Notes under the pieces: generated by a model | Database searches by the model: none | The model's input: the letters and a program-made list of their open reading frames with translations, nothing else | What the model was told of the DNA's origin: nothing | Made by a program: the position numbers and the translations under genes | NCBI RefSeq assembly: GCF_000427625.1 | Contig: NZ_KE386569.1 | Location: 249,376-313,375 of the forward strand | Length of the DNA stretch: 64,000 nt | Origin: Methylobacter luteus IMV-B-3098 | Lineage (GTDB): Bacteria; Pseudomonadota; Gammaproteobacteria; Methylococcales; Methylomonadaceae | Direction of reading: 5' to 3' | Shown: piece by piece, positions 1 to 9,583 of the stretch | How positions within the stretch are numbered: position 1 is the stretch's first letter | Layout of the letters: each line of letters starts with the position of its first letter

Positions 1-2
1 TC

Positions 3-233
3 GGTAACCCCGCAATGCCTTTGCACTGTGCTCTGATACACGCCGCGCTGGCATCGGTTGCTAATTTGGCGATTATTCCTATGCAGGATATTCTGGAGCT
101 GGATTCCAGTCATCGGATGAACGTTCCCGGTACTATTGAGGGCAATTGGCAATGGCGCTTTCAATGGGGGCAATTGTCACATGAGCGGGCTACCAGATTG
201 GCTCATCTTATCAAATTGTTTAATCGCAATTAA
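3..233 (+). CDS. malQ: 4-alpha-glucanotransferase (amylomaltase), C-terminal fragment
   Basis: Only the last ~76 codons are present; the reading frame is open to the left edge, so the gene starts outside the window. The piece carries the typical end of GH77 amylomaltases: a helix with IIPMQDILEL, then RMNVPGT, GNW and WRF. The enzyme transfers maltosyl and longer alpha-1,4-glucan units between chains in cytoplasmic glycogen/maltodextrin metabolism. It ends with TAA and faces the convergent xoxJ. The call rests on this short tail but the motif string is distinctive. Confidence 0.85.
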   Translation, partial: GNPAMPLHCALIHAALASVANLAIIPMQDILELDSSHRMNVPGTIEGNWQWRFQWGQLSHERATRLAHLIKLFNRN

Positions 234-275
234 CACAAGGCGACCAATCAAGGTCGCCTTTAGAATCAAGACTAT

Positions 276-1145
276 TTAGTCATCATCTTCGCGTTTCACC
301 TGTTTCGGTATCGGCAATAAGGGAACGTTATAGCTTTTAATGATTGCCTGAATCTGGTCTGCTTTGGCGACAATCAGTTTATTGAGCGTTTCCTGTCTGG
401 CCTTGTCGCCATAGCGCACGCCCATCGCCATTGAGAAATCGAATTTCATGCCGGGGGCCGATTGCATCGGAATCATCGTATAACTGTTCTTTGAGCTTTG
501 TGAGATGACATAGCCGGCCATCGGTCCCCAAAGAATAACCATGTCGATCTTTTTCGCATTTATATCATTGAGTATCTGCATGGCCACGTTATTTTCCGCA
601 TCACCCGACATGGATTGATAGGGAATACCTTGGTCAAGCAGGCCGTTTTTTTGCAGCCAGGCTGTTCCTGGGCCTCGATCAAACATGGCAATCCGCAGAT
701 CTTCCTCACGTTCCGGCGACAAATCGGCCAACTGCGAGGCATCCTTTATGTCATCCCATCCGCGGCCCTTGGCAATCAACAGCACATAAGTCGAATGGTA
801 GTAGGGCACTGTCGTTAACGTGAGGTCATAGTCGGCAGGAACGCCCATGATGACATCGCACTTAAACTCTTTACTGTCTACATCGTCTTCTTTTAATGGC
901 GCGTTCAAGGTATTGCGAACAAAGCCGATGCGTTGAGGAAGCCATGTGTATTCAAGCGTCTGGCCGAGTTCCTTGGCGAACAGTTCGGCGATTTTATTTT
1001 CAAAGCCGTCCTGATTTTTAGTCGAATAAGGCGGGTTCAATGGATCCGCGCAGACTTTGAATTTTTCTTCCGCCGCGGCCGAAAGCGTCACTGCGGTTAG
1101 AAATAATCCGGCAAGTACTTTATTAATCTGATGCGAAGCCCGCAT
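276..1145 (-). CDS. xoxJ: XoxJ/MxaJ-type periplasmic binding protein of the methanol oxidation system
   Basis: About 289 residues with an N-terminal signal peptide and then a type-2 solute-binding fold. CADPLNPPYS followed by GFENKIAELFAKELG is the hallmark of quinoprotein-dehydrogenase-associated binding proteins (MxaJ/XoxJ). Family members act in the periplasm with PQQ methanol dehydrogenases and are thought to help activate or mature the enzyme. I chose the ATG at 1145 because AAGGAG lies just upstream of it; a start nine codons earlier lacks such a site. It lies downstream of xoxF on the same strand, separated by a broken TerB-like gene. The tail is very acidic (EDDD). No xoxG cytochrome lies between xoxF and xoxJ. 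Confidence 0.85.
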   Translation of the reverse strand: MRASHQINKVLAGLFLTAVTLSAAAEEKFKVCADPLNPPYSTKNQDGFENKIAELFAKELGQTLEYTWLPQRIGFVRNTLNAPLKEDDVDSKEFKCDVIMGVPADYDLTLTTVPYYHSTYVLLIAKGRGWDDIKDASQLADLSPEREEDLRIAMFDRGPGTAWLQKNGLLDQGIPYQSMSGDAENNVAMQILNDINAKKIDMVILWGPMAGYVISQSSKNSYTMIPMQSAPGMKFDFSMAMGVRYGDKARQETLNKLIVAKADQIQAIIKSYNVPLLPIPKQVKREDDD

Positions 1146-1243
1146 TAAGTTCTCCTTGTGTAAATTGAACAATAAGAATCACTAGTTTACTGTATAACGA
1201 TTTGTTATTTAAACAAAAAATTAGTTCAATGCAGTGATTGGAA

Positions 1244-1712
1244 CTAGTCAGGTAGAATCGTATCCGGCTTAATATTAAGTTCAGCGAAGATTTTCGTTAA
1301 CAGTTTTTTTCTTCATCAATAATTCTGTGCCTTAATCCATAAGGATATTGGGTCGTGCAGGCTGCGGCAATATCCAAGCAGTACTCAAAAATTGTTGAGT
1401 GTCTTTGCGCGGGTAGTGCTCTAGACACAGTTGATCTTAATTCTGCCAGCAAACGGGCAGAAGGCCGGTTATGAGCAAAGCGATTAAGGAAAGCATTGGC
1501 ATCTTCAATGCTGACTGCTGAATGCTTGCTATGCGATCTAAAAAAACAATATGTTCGATAAGAAAGTTGTAGTGAATCCTTAATTCTCCAGGCTGATTTT
1601 CGCCATTGACCCATATGATCTCAATTAATGGAATCAAATTCAGAAAATAAAAATCGGCAGGGCACGGGTTGAACTCAGTCATTAACTGATCGAATGCATG
1701 TTGCGGTGACAT
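1244..1712 (-). pseudogene. TerB-like small protein gene broken by two frameshifts
   Basis: Three overlapping minus-strand frames together give one ~156-residue protein. Frame 1 (from 1712) encodes an N-terminus with IHYNFLIEHIVFLDRIA. A second frame continues with VSIEDANAFLNRF and YCLDIAAACTTQYPYGLRHRI. A third continues the C-terminus (EEKKLLTKIF) to a stop at 1244. Each join needs one additional base. The second join falls at a run of seven A (coding strand, ~1304-1310), and another run of seven lies near the first join (~1541-1547), so either mutation or homopolymer sequence error could explain it. The helical pattern recalls TerB/tellurite-resistance domains, but that family call is tentative. 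It sits between xoxF and xoxJ. Confidence 0.6.
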
Positions 1713-1791
1713 AGAATTTCTTATGATAAGGATAGAAAAGTCTAACTATAGCTTAGGTTTATATTATGTCCAGCTTAAGAAATTGATTGGC

Positions 1792-1828
1792 AAAAAAAAG
1801 CCCTGACCGATTACCGGTCAGGGCTTTT
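1792..1828 (-). terminator. Rho-independent terminator of xoxF
   Basis: Perfect 10-bp stem (1800-1809 with 1815-1824), 5-base loop, flanked by A/T runs. On the minus strand the stem is followed by eight T. It lies 32 bases past the xoxF stop codon. Confidence 0.9.
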
Positions 1829-1859
1829 CAGGATCAACCTAAAAAATCAGATCGATTTA

Positions 1860-3713
1860 TTAATTAGGTAATGCGAATACAGTTAATGTACCACCTAATT
1901 TAGTGAAAGAGCTCAAGCTTCTGTATGCGCCAACAGCACCTAAACCTTCAGAGTTTGAGTTTTCTTCACCGGTGTCAAGACCTGCTGCGATACCGATACC
2001 AGCCCAGCCGCCGATACCTGACAGAACGCCAACATATTGTTTGCCGTTGTATTCCCAAGTATTAACGTTGCCGATGATGCCGGAAGGTGTTTTGAATTTG
2101 TACAATTCTTTACCGGTTTTAGCATCAACTGCTTTCAGGTAGCCTTCAAGAGTACCGTAGAACACAACGCCACCGGATGTAGCAACAGAACCTGACCATA
2201 CAGAGAATTGCTCTTTGTTGGACCAGACGATTTTACCGGTTTTAGCGTCATACGCTGTAAACTGACCTAGGTTGGTTGAGTTGTCGGGTTTGCCTGTGAG
2301 AACGTCTGCACCAGCAGGTTCCATGGTCAGGGTGGCACCTACATAAGGCTGGCCGGCTGTGTATGAAACTTCGAATGGTTCGTAGTTCATGCACAAGTGG
2401 TTGCCAGAGATATAGAACAGGCCGGTGTCAGGAGAGTAAGACACTGGTTGTTGGTTTTTGCTGCCCAATGCAGCAGGGCAAACGCCTTCAGTGGTTACGT
2501 CTTCACCGTTTTGTTCGGTAGAGTATTTTGAAACAACTTGAGGACGACCTGTTTTCATGTCAACGTGGGTAGCCCAGTTGACGGATTTGTCGAATTTTTC
2601 AGCAACCAGCAATTCGCCAGTTTCACGATCTAACGTGTAGCCAAAACCATTGCGGTCGAAATGCACGATAGTTTTGTGCATTTTGCCTTTGACTTCCTGG
2701 TCAACCAGAACAGTTTCGTTGATGCCGTCGAAATCCCACTCATCGTGAGGAGTCATTTGGTAAACCCATTTAACTTCCCCGGTGTCAGCGTCACGAGCCC
2801 ATAAAGACATAGACCATTTGTTGTCGCCAGGACGTTGTGTAGGGTTCCATGTGGACGGGTTGCCTGATCCGTAATACACCAGGTTCAGTTTAGGGTCATA
2901 GCTGTACCAGCCCCAGGTTGTACCGCCGCCGATTTTCCATTGGTCGCCTTCCCAGGTGCCTGTGCTTGAATTTTCGCCAACAGGAGTAACTTTGCCGTCT
3001 TTCCAGGTTGTTGTCTTTTTAGGATCGATCAGCGTATCGCCGTCTGGACCCATGCTGTAGCCTTTCCATGCCAATTCGCCGGTTCTGATGTCATAAGCGG
3101 CCAGGAAGCCACGAACACCGAACTCACCGCCAGAAATACCGGTCAGCACTTTGTCTTTAACAACTAATGGAGCTTGAGTGTTGGTCATACCCAGTTTAGG
3201 GTCGCCGTTTTGTACGCTCCATACGCGTTTGCCGGTTTTAGCATCTAAAGCCGTTAACACGGTATCGGATTGCTGTAAGAAAATTTTGCCGTCGCCGTAA
3301 GCTAAACCACGGTTAACAGTGTCGCAGCACATAACCGGAATAGTAACGTCAGCGTCTTGTGTAGGAGTGAATTCCCAAATTACAGATTGAGTTTTTTGGT
3401 CAATCGCGTAAACAGTGTTGGGGAATGGGGTATGGATGTAAAGCACATCGTTAACCACCAGCGGGCCGCCTTCATGACCACGTAATACGCCTGTAGAGAA
3501 AGACCATGCAGGCTGCAGATTTTTAACGTTGTTGACGTTGATCTGATTCAATTTGCTGTAGCGAGTACCGGCGTAGTCACCACCCCACGTAGCCCAGTTA
3601 GCCGGGTTTTGAGTCAGTTTTTCAACTTCGCTGTTAGCAGTTGAAACCGCTGGAGCAGCTAATATAGCAGCCACACTTGAAGCAAGCAGCCAACTTTTTA
3701 AAGGCTTCTTCAT
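1860..3713 (-). CDS. xoxF: PQQ-dependent, lanthanide-type methanol dehydrogenase XoxF
   Basis: 617 residues, the usual XoxF length, with a signal peptide ending near residue 26 (VSTA). It oxidises methanol in the periplasm using PQQ. Visible landmarks: the adjacent-cysteine disulfide (C129-C130 in [11 protein letters not shown]), metal ligands Glu197 (GEFGVRG) and Asn285 (GSGNPSTWN), the catalytic Asp327, and the extra Asp329 in WDFDG. The D-x-D pair marks lanthanide-dependent XoxF; calcium MxaF has Ala at the second position. [11 protein letters not shown] and repeated W-docking blades mark the eight-blade propeller. It has its own terminator and a ~510-base upstream region. The lanthanide preference is inferred from D329. 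Confidence 0.96.
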   Translation of the reverse strand: MKKPLKSWLLASSVAAILAAPAVSTANSEVEKLTQNPANWATWGGDYAGTRYSKLNQINVNNVKNLQPAWSFSTGVLRGHEGGPLVVNDVLYIHTPFPNTVYAIDQKTQSVIWEFTPTQDADVTIPVMCCDTVNRGLAYGDGKIFLQQSDTVLTALDAKTGKRVWSVQNGDPKLGMTNTQAPLVVKDKVLTGISGGEFGVRGFLAAYDIRTGELAWKGYSMGPDGDTLIDPKKTTTWKDGKVTPVGENSSTGTWEGDQWKIGGGTTWGWYSYDPKLNLVYYGSGNPSTWNPTQRPGDNKWSMSLWARDADTGEVKWVYQMTPHDEWDFDGINETVLVDQEVKGKMHKTIVHFDRNGFGYTLDRETGELLVAEKFDKSVNWATHVDMKTGRPQVVSKYSTEQNGEDVTTEGVCPAALGSKNQQPVSYSPDTGLFYISGNHLCMNYEPFEVSYTAGQPYVGATLTMEPAGADVLTGKPDNSTNLGQFTAYDAKTGKIVWSNKEQFSVWSGSVATSGGVVFYGTLEGYLKAVDAKTGKELYKFKTPSGIIGNVNTWEYNGKQYVGVLSGIGGWAGIGIAAGLDTGEENSNSEGLGAVGAYRSLSSFTKLGGTLTVFALPN

Positions 3714-4224
3714 ATATATTTCTCCTGATATTCTGTTAATTAGACAGAATACTGATTATGTTTTTTTAAGACTAATATTAGTTTTAAAGCATTAGGGTGA
3801 CTTTTTCTATCTCTTTAATAAGGAATTTTTCCTGGTCACACCAGACGCTTAAATTTAATGATTTTACCCCAAAAGTCAACTCTTAAGGTGGTTATAAGGT
3901 CTTTTCTGCGTTCTTGCTCGACACAAAATCGTAGAAAGTGACTGACACTAATTTACTCAGAGTAAAACGCATGCTCTATACAACTGCCTGAAATGCTAAT
4001 GATTATTTTAAGTTTGTCGGCTTGGCGATGTGTGACAAATTTATGTCGTTATATAAGCTTGCTTATGCGGTTTGCTTGAACTGATGAGCTTGAGTCTGGC
4101 CGTGTTTCATTTGCCTAATAATTTTCTAAAGGATTACTTCCTATCTGGTCACGGTGAGTTCGTTACGCTAGAACAGTAATTAATCCGGATATCAGACCAT
4201 AGGAAGCCGCTTCAAGCTGATTGG
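3714..4224. other. Gene-free xoxF upstream region with an imperfect inverted repeat
   Basis: No open frame of note. The half next to xoxF (3714-3900) must hold its promoter and leader; a purine-rich AGGAGAAAT precedes the xoxF start on the minus strand. At the lpxH end an imperfect inverted repeat has arms CTTCCTATCTGGTC (4137-4150) and GACCATAGGAAG (4195-4206), about 44 bases apart, of unknown role. Confidence 0.5.
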
Positions 4225-4950
4225 TTAAATGGCTTCTATGCTGTAACCGTTGCGATTCCAGCACAAAACTTCGGCCGCATCCCTTCTCCAGGCAGAAAGT
4301 ACAAAGCGTTGGGCAGGCTGTCCGTCTATTTCAAAGTTATGAATGCCGGGTCGGTGAGTATGTCCATGAATCAGGCGCAAGCTGTTGTGTTCCCGCATGA
4401 CAGCCTCTACCGCATTTTGATTGACGTCCATGATTTCCTGCGTTTTTTTGCGTTTATGAAAGTGGCTGCGAAAACGGTACCAGCGCGCCATCAGTAAGCG
4501 CAGGAGTAGTGGTTTAGATAAGACATAGCGCTTCCATTCCGGCGTATGTGATTTTGCTCTAAAAGCCTGATAGGGCAGGTCGTCGGTGCAGAGTAAATCG
4601 CCGTGTGTGAGCAAGGTAGGCATGTCATAAAGATCAATGACTATATAATCATCCATCAAGATCACGCCGGTCTCCTGGCAGAACTTATCGCCCAGCAGGA
4701 AATCACGGTTGCCTTGCTGTAAATAAACTTTTGTGCCCGAATCAGTCAGTTGTTTCAGCTGTTTCCGAATCTTGTTGTTGGGCGGGGTAGGGTCGTCATC
4801 ACCTATCCAGGCATCGAAAAGATCGCCCAGAATATAAACTGCCGCAGCCTTGGATGCTCGCTTTTCAAGAAAGGCAAGAAAACGGCGCGTAATTTCAGGT
4901 TTATCCAGGGAGATATGCAGATCTGAAATGAATAGAATGTCTTTATTCAT
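4225..4950 (-). CDS. lpxH: UDP-2,3-diacylglucosamine diphosphatase LpxH
   Basis: About 241 residues. A calcineurin-like metallophosphoesterase that cleaves UDP-2,3-diacylglucosamine to lipid X in lipid A synthesis, peripheral to the inner membrane. The metal-binding motifs appear in order: SDLH near the N-terminus, GDLFDAWIGDD, GNRDF, THGDLLCTDD, and HGHTHRP near the C-terminus. The frame can be extended eight codons to 4974, but that stretch lies inside the terminator hairpin of the upstream ppiA gene, so the ATG at 4950 is preferred. No clear ribosome-binding site is visible. Confidence 0.93.
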   Translation of the reverse strand: MNKDILFISDLHISLDKPEITRRFLAFLEKRASKAAAVYILGDLFDAWIGDDDPTPPNNKIRKQLKQLTDSGTKVYLQQGNRDFLLGDKFCQETGVILMDDYIVIDLYDMPTLLTHGDLLCTDDLPYQAFRAKSHTPEWKRYVLSKPLLLRLLMARWYRFRSHFHKRKKTQEIMDVNQNAVEAVMREHNSLRLIHGHTHRPGIHNFEIDGQPAQRFVLSAWRRDAAEVLCWNRNGYSIEAI

Positions 4951-4963
4951 GAAGAAACAGGTG

Positions 4964-5002
4964 AAAAAGCCCAAGGCAAAACCGGATTCAGCCTTGGGCT
5001 TT
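4964..5002 (-). terminator. Terminator between ppiA and lpxH
   Basis: 12-bp perfect stem (AAAGCCCAAGGC at 4966-4977 with its complement at 4991-5002) followed on the minus strand by a T run. It ends ppiA transcription and may limit read-through into lpxH, whose start lies 14 bases beyond. Confidence 0.8.
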
Positions 5003-5034
5003 CAATTGCTCGTCTTTAGTTTTTATCTTGATGA

Positions 5035-5613
5035 TTATTTAATGACTTCAGCTTTTTCAATCACGATGTCGGTCTTAGGCACGTCCTGATGCGGACCGCG
5101 GTTACCTGTGGGCTGCTTGGCCATGGCGTCGACTACGTCCATGCCTTCGATCACTTCGCCAAAAACGGCATAACCCCAGCCATTAGGCGTCGGGCTGGTG
5201 TGGTTCAGGAATGAGTTATCTTTATAATTGATAAAAAACTGCGCAGTTGCAGAGTCGGGATCTGGTGTGCGTGCCATGGCGATTGTGCCGCGACTATTGG
5301 GCAGGCCATTATTGGCTTCGTTTTTGATGGGAGCATGCACGGCTTTTTGGTTGAAGCTGGTATCGAAACCGCCGCCTTGCGCCATAAAGCCTGGAATAAT
5401 GCGATGGAAAATAGTGCCGTTGTAAAAGCCTTCGTTAACATAAGTCAGAAAATTTGCCGATGAAACGGGCGCTTTTTCAGGATTCAGCTGAATAACGATT
5501 TCACCGAGTGTTGTTGTTAATTTAACTTTGGTTTGTGTGTCAGACATTTTGTTTTCCGTTGCAAAAGAAAGTGTTGTTAGAGACAGCATCATGAAAAGAA
5601 TGAAGACGCGCAT
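5035..5613 (-). CDS. ppiA: Periplasmic peptidyl-prolyl cis-trans isomerase, cyclophilin type
   Basis: 192 residues with a signal peptide (hydrophobic stretch ending SFA). The cyclophilin core is complete: [13 protein letters not shown] carries the catalytic Arg, followed by [23 protein letters not shown], and [14 protein letters not shown]. It should assist proline isomerisation during folding of exported proteins. AAGGAAA precedes the ATG at 5613. PpiA rather than cytoplasmic PpiB is inferred only from the signal peptide. Confidence 0.92.
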   Translation of the reverse strand: MRVFILFMMLSLTTLSFATENKMSDTQTKVKLTTTLGEIVIQLNPEKAPVSSANFLTYVNEGFYNGTIFHRIIPGFMAQGGGFDTSFNQKAVHAPIKNEANNGLPNSRGTIAMARTPDPDSATAQFFINYKDNSFLNHTSPTPNGWGYAVFGEVIEGMDVVDAMAKQPTGNRGPHQDVPKTDIVIEKAEVIK

Positions 5614-5804
5614 GGGATTTCCTTATGAGTGATGCAAATGCCAGATTCTATGTGTTTTTATCTTGAAAGAGAAGTATGTGCTTGGTAAATTGTGCGATTT
5701 TGTTTATAAACTTACACAATTTCATCTGGCGCTCTGTCTTGCAGAAGTCGATTACGGGCGCTTGGATGGATTTTTTAACGATATGACATGGTAACTATAA
5801 CTAA

Positions 5805-7199
5805 ATGTTAAAAATATATAACACCCTGACTCGAAAGAAAGAATTGTTTCAGCCGCGCGAAGCGGGCAAAGTCGGCATGTATGTTTGCGGCATGACAGTT
5901 TATGACTACTGTCATATCGGTCATGCTCGCGTCATGGTCGTGTTTGATACGGTTGCGCGCTATTTTCGTTATTTGGGTTATGACTTGACTTATGTGCGTA
6001 ATATAACCGACATTGATGACAAGATTATTCAGAGGGCCAATGAAAACGGCGAAGAATTCGGCAAACTGACGGAGCGTTTCATCGAGGCTATGCATGAGGA
6101 TGAGCGGGCACTTTCGGTGCTGCCGCCCGATATCGAACCCAGAGCCACGCAATCCATCGCACAGATTATTGCCATGATTGAGTCCTTGGTGGCTAAAGGA
6201 CTGGCTTATGTTGGCAGTAATGGCGATGTGTTCTATTCGGTAGACAAATTCAAAAACTACGGCCAATTGTCGGGTAAGAACCTGGACGAACTGCAGGCCG
6301 GCGAACGCGTTGACGTGGATCTGGCCAAGCAGAATCCGATGGATTTCGTGTTGTGGAAAATGGCTAAGCCGAATGAGCCGGCCTGGGAATCGCCTTGGGG
6401 CCTGGGTCGTCCCGGTTGGCATATCGAATGTTCGGCCATGTCGACCTGCTGCCTGGGAAATCATTTCGATATTCATGGTGGCGGCATGGATCTGCAGTTT
6501 CCTCACCATGAAAATGAAATCGCCCAGTCGGAAGGTGCGACCGGTGAAAAATTCGTTAATTTATGGATGCACAACGGCTTTGTGCGTATCAATGAAGAGA
6601 AAATGTCCAAATCACTGGGCAATTTCTTTACCGTTCGGGAAGTGCTGCAACGCTATCGGCCTGAAATTATACGTTTCTTTATTCTTTCCAGTCATTATCG
6701 CAGTCCGCTGAATTATTCCGACGAGCATTTGAATGAGGCAGCAGCAGCCCTAACACGGCTTTATACGGCTCTGCGTGGCATCGAATTGGTAGAGGCAACA
6801 ATAGAAGCCGATTATAAAACGCGGTTTGAACAGGCCATGGATGATGATTTTAATACGCCTGTTGTCCTGTCCGTATTATTTGATCTGGCCAGAGAGTTGA
6901 ATAAAGTCAAGGAAAACGATAGAGAAAAAGCGGTGCAATTGGCGGCTACGCTAAGATATTTAGGCAGTCTGCTGGGAATACTGCAAGATGCTCCTGAAAC
7001 TTTTCTTAAAGGTGGAGCAATAGCCGGTTCGGGCGCCGTGATTTTATCAGGTGAGCAGATTGAACAGCAAATCCAGGCGCGCCTCGATGCCAAAAAGAAT
7101 AAAGACTGGTCAATTGCCGATCGTATTCGCGATGAATTGAAAGAGCAGGGTGTCATTCTGGAAGATGTGCCGGGCGGCACGAATTGGCGCCGGGAATAA
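5805..7199 (+). CDS. cysS: Cysteinyl-tRNA synthetase
   Basis: 464 residues, normal length. Class I synthetase charging tRNA-Cys in the cytoplasm. The zinc Cys28 (YVCGMTVYD), the HIGH signature at residues 37-40, the second zinc-site region (GWHIECSAM), the zinc histidines (FPHHENE) and the KMSKS loop near residue 266 ([10 protein letters not shown]) are all present, as is the C-terminal DALR and anticodon-binding part. The minus strand carries a 233-residue antisense frame that is a coding shadow. Confidence 0.98.
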   Translation: MLKIYNTLTRKKELFQPREAGKVGMYVCGMTVYDYCHIGHARVMVVFDTVARYFRYLGYDLTYVRNITDIDDKIIQRANENGEEFGKLTERFIEAMHEDERALSVLPPDIEPRATQSIAQIIAMIESLVAKGLAYVGSNGDVFYSVDKFKNYGQLSGKNLDELQAGERVDVDLAKQNPMDFVLWKMAKPNEPAWESPWGLGRPGWHIECSAMSTCCLGNHFDIHGGGMDLQFPHHENEIAQSEGATGEKFVNLWMHNGFVRINEEKMSKSLGNFFTVREVLQRYRPEIIRFFILSSHYRSPLNYSDEHLNEAAAALTRLYTALRGIELVEATIEADYKTRFEQAMDDDFNTPVVLSVLFDLARELNKVKENDREKAVQLAATLRYLGSLLGILQDAPETFLKGGAIAGSGAVILSGEQIEQQIQARLDAKKNKDWSIADRIRDELKEQGVILEDVPGGTNWRRE

Positions 7200-7304
7200 T
7201 ATGGCAATAAATGTTCAGGCTCACGTACAGGTAAAGCCAAAATATTATCTCAGGGCAAACGCGTTTGCTTGAGAAGTAGAGTTAATGATTAAAGAAGGAT
7301 AGTA

Positions 7305-7934
7305 ATGAGCGAAATAAAAGATAAATCAGTCCAGGTATTCCTTGATGAATTGGCCAGCAAAGCGCCTACGCCCGGCGGCGGCAGCGCCGCCGCTGTAATG
7401 GGCGCGCAATCGGCCGCCTTAACCAGCATGGTGTGCAATCTGACTATCGGCAAGCCTAAATACGTCGAGGTCGAAGCTGAAATGCAGGCGCTGCTGGAGA
7501 AATCGGAAGCTCTGCGGGAAAAACTGATCGGCATGATTAAAGCCGATGTGGATGTCTTTGATCGTTTAATGGCTACCTACGGTTTGCCGAAAGAAACTGA
7601 AGAGGAAAAAACGGCGCGCAGTGCAGCTATTCAGGCCGTGTTAAAAGAAGCGACAGAGGTACCTCTGGCATGTGCCCGCGCCAGTGCGGAAGCAATTGAA
7701 TTAAGCCGTATTGCGGCAGATAAGGGTAATCTGGGCGTGATCAGTGATGCCGGCGTGGCTGTGATGGCCGGCTACGGCGCCTTAAAAAGCGCAGCTCTGA
7801 ATGTCTATATCAACGCCGGCAGTCTTAAAGACAGAGACTTTGCCGAGGCAAAGCTGGCAGAACTGGAACGGATCATGAAGGGCGCTGATGTGGCGGCTGA
7901 AGAAATTTATCAGCTTGTTAAAGCCAAGTTGTAA
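7305..7934 (+). CDS. fchA: Methenyltetrahydrofolate cyclohydrolase (FchA/cyclodeaminase family)
   Basis: 209 residues matching the stand-alone cyclodeaminase/cyclohydrolase family: FLDELASKAPTPGGGSAAA at the N-terminus is its signature, and the rest is helical (DADVFDRLMATYGLPK, GNLGVISDAGVAVMAGYGA). In methylotrophs FchA interconverts 5,10-methenyl- and 10-formyl-tetrahydrofolate in C1 assimilation and formate handling. GAAGGA lies upstream of the ATG. It is about 105 bases after cysS, possibly co-transcribed. A formiminotransferase-cyclodeaminase role is unlikely without the first domain. Confidence 0.88.
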   Translation: MSEIKDKSVQVFLDELASKAPTPGGGSAAAVMGAQSAALTSMVCNLTIGKPKYVEVEAEMQALLEKSEALREKLIGMIKADVDVFDRLMATYGLPKETEEEKTARSAAIQAVLKEATEVPLACARASAEAIELSRIAADKGNLGVISDAGVAVMAGYGALKSAALNVYINAGSLKDRDFAEAKLAELERIMKGADVAAEEIYQLVKAKL

Positions 7935-8140
7935 TCATCAAATTCGGCCGTCGTATAGGCGGCCAGATGTGTTTTAAATGTGATGATGAAGTATTTTAAT
8001 TTCAATGATTTATGCTTTATTTGAAAAATAACTATAAAAATACTCAAAAAAGAGTTGACGAGAAAGGGAAGCTCCCTTATCATAGTCAGCTCTTCAAGGG
8101 TGGTTGAGAAGTTTAGCAAGCCATTAATAAAGAAGGTCGT

Positions 8141-8217
8141 CGGGGTATAGCGCAGTTTGGTAGCGCGCCTGCTTTGGGAGCAGGATGTCGGGGGTTCGAA
8201 TCCCTCTACCCCGACCA
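8141..8217 (+). tRNA. tRNA-Pro (anticodon TGG)
   Basis: 77 bases including encoded CCA. Acceptor CGGGGTA pairs with TACCCCG; anticodon stem CCTGC/GCAGG holds loop TTTGGGA; the T-arm GGGGGTTCGAATCCCTC is intact. First of a three-tRNA cluster. Confidence 0.97.
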
Positions 8218-8221
8218 ATTT

Positions 8222-8298
8222 GCGCTTGTAGCTCAACCGGATAGAGCACCGGCCTTCTAAGCCGGGGGTCGCAGGTTCGAGTCCTGCCAAGCGCGCCA
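8222..8298 (+). tRNA. tRNA-Arg (anticodon TCT)
   Basis: 77 bases including CCA. Acceptor GCGCTTG pairs with CAAGCGC; anticodon stem CCGGC/GCCGG encloses CTTCTAA, giving anticodon TCT (reads AGA/AGG). Only four bases separate it from tRNA-Pro, so one transcript is likely. Confidence 0.97.
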
Positions 8299-8320
8299 TT
8301 TCTTGAGAAGTCCATATTAT

Positions 8321-8397
8321 GGTGAGCGTAGCTCAGTTGGTAGAGCCCCGGATTGTGATTCCGGTTGTCGTGGGTTCGAGCCCCATCGTTCACCCCA
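8321..8397 (+). tRNA. tRNA-His (anticodon GTG)
   Basis: Anticodon loop TTGTGAT inside CCGGA/TCCGG. The encoded extra 5' G opposite the discriminator C (GGTGAGCG with CGTTCACC) is the tRNA-His identity element. CCA is encoded. Last of the Pro-Arg-His cluster. Confidence 0.97.
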
Positions 8398-8574
8398 TCT
8401 TTTTCAATAGCTACTAATGCTTTTGATTTTTTCACCGTCATCCCTCTTATTCAAATTCTCTGCGTTCATACTGAATATCCGGTTCAAGCCAAGCGTAGCG
8501 CGATTGTTTCTGTAATCAATCCATTTCCATAGCATAAATGCATCCTGATCATGCTTCAACAAGCCAGGATGAAT

Positions 8575-9006
8575 TTAAACATGACTGCTGATCCAGCGCT
8601 CAATATCTTGGGCATTCATGGCGCCTGACTGACGGGCAATCTCACGGCCGGCTTTAAATAGAATCATCGTAGGAATGCTGCGAATGTTAAATTGAGCGGC
8701 AATGCCTTGTTCCTGTTCAGTATTAAGCTTGGCCAAACGTACCCGAGGTTCAAGTTTAGCCGCAGCCTGGGCGAAAGCCGGAGCCATCATCTTGCAAGGC
8801 CCGCACCAGGGCGCCCAGAAATCGACAACGACAGCAATATCATTGAGCGAAATATGACGTTGGAAATGATCGCTGTTTAATTCCAGTGGCTGGCCGGTAA
8901 ATAAAGTTTGCTTACATTTTCCGCAATGGGGGTGGTGCTCCAAACGGTCGGAAGGAATTCGATTTGTGGTGTGACAGAAAGGGCAGACTATATGCATGGA
9001 ACTCAT
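8575..9006 (-). CDS. trxC: Thioredoxin 2 (zinc-finger thioredoxin TrxC)
   Basis: 143 residues. The N-terminal zinc site has Cys8/Cys11 (CPFC) and Cys28/Cys31 (CGKC); the thioredoxin domain carries the active site WCGPC at residues 67-71 and the cis-proline loop (RSIPTMILF). It reduces disulfides in the cytoplasm and is commonly tied to oxidative stress. Length and zinc motif separate it from TrxA. A second in-frame ATG at codon 4 is possible, but an AAGAAGAT upstream favours 9006. Confidence 0.95.
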   Translation of the reverse strand: MSSMHIVCPFCHTTNRIPSDRLEHHPHCGKCKQTLFTGQPLELNSDHFQRHISLNDIAVVVDFWAPWCGPCKMMAPAFAQAAAKLEPRVRLAKLNTEQEQGIAAQFNIRSIPTMILFKAGREIARQSGAMNAQDIERWISSHV

Positions 9007-9082
9007 GTTGGGGATCTTCTTTTAAAGTTTAGACAGGTCTGATATAAGGCCATCAAGTCTAAAAATCAATTGTATCTATACC

Positions 9083-9583
9083 TTATGTTTTTGAATTAAC
9101 AGGGCGCACGCTCCCGTTATGCATGTCAATAATATAAGCGCGACCGAAACCTACCACATATCGTCCATTTTCAGGATGTAAAGCAAATAAATGAAAATCC
9201 GACAACGAACGTAACAGGCTGACGACTTCGCCGAATTTGGCGCTCAGGGCTTGCAACTGGATAGTGTAAATCTCGTCATCATGTGCTATCTCGTTAACTT
9301 TACAACCAAATACAGCCCGCTCACGCGCAAATAGATTATGAGATTCGGATTCCGGGCGTATAAACATCACAGATGCCTGCGGATTGAGCAGCAAATTGGC
9401 AGTGTGGCTGGCAAGTTCGCTGACAAAGATATAAAAGCATCCTGCCTGATCTTGTACAAAAGGTGCATAACTGATGTCGGGAGTGCCGTTCGCTGTGGCG
9501 GTCGATAGCAATAATGTTTGCTGGGACGCAATCAGTTTACGGCAATCGATGGCTATGTCGTCGAGATTTTCTGTTTCGTTCAT
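9083..9583 (-). CDS. HugZ/HutZ-like pyridoxamine 5'-phosphate oxidase-fold protein
   Basis: 166 residues with the FMN-binding split-barrel pattern: TLLLSTATANGTPDISYAPF at residues ~22-41, FVSELASHTANLL, and ASVMFI. The C-terminus GRYVVGFGRAYII matches HugZ-type heme-utilisation proteins. HugZ relatives degrade heme or bind it, but this cannot be told from sequence alone and no heme-uptake genes lie beside it. Neighbour trxC is on the same strand ~75 bases downstream. Confidence 0.75.
   Translation of the reverse strand: MNETENLDDIAIDCRKLIASQQTLLLSTATANGTPDISYAPFVQDQAGCFYIFVSELASHTANLLLNPQASVMFIRPESESHNLFARERAVFGCKVNEIAHDDEIYTIQLQALSAKFGEVVSLLRSLSDFHLFALHPENGRYVVGFGRAYIIDMHNGSVRPVNSKT

Noticed and set aside
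5808-6509. 233-codon frame on the minus strand inside cysS
   Set aside because: Antisense to a fully conserved gene; no family features or ribosome-binding site. Coding shadow.
8141-8397. tRNA cluster as an integration site for a mobile element
   Set aside because: No integrase, direct repeat of a tRNA end or unusual gene content follows it.
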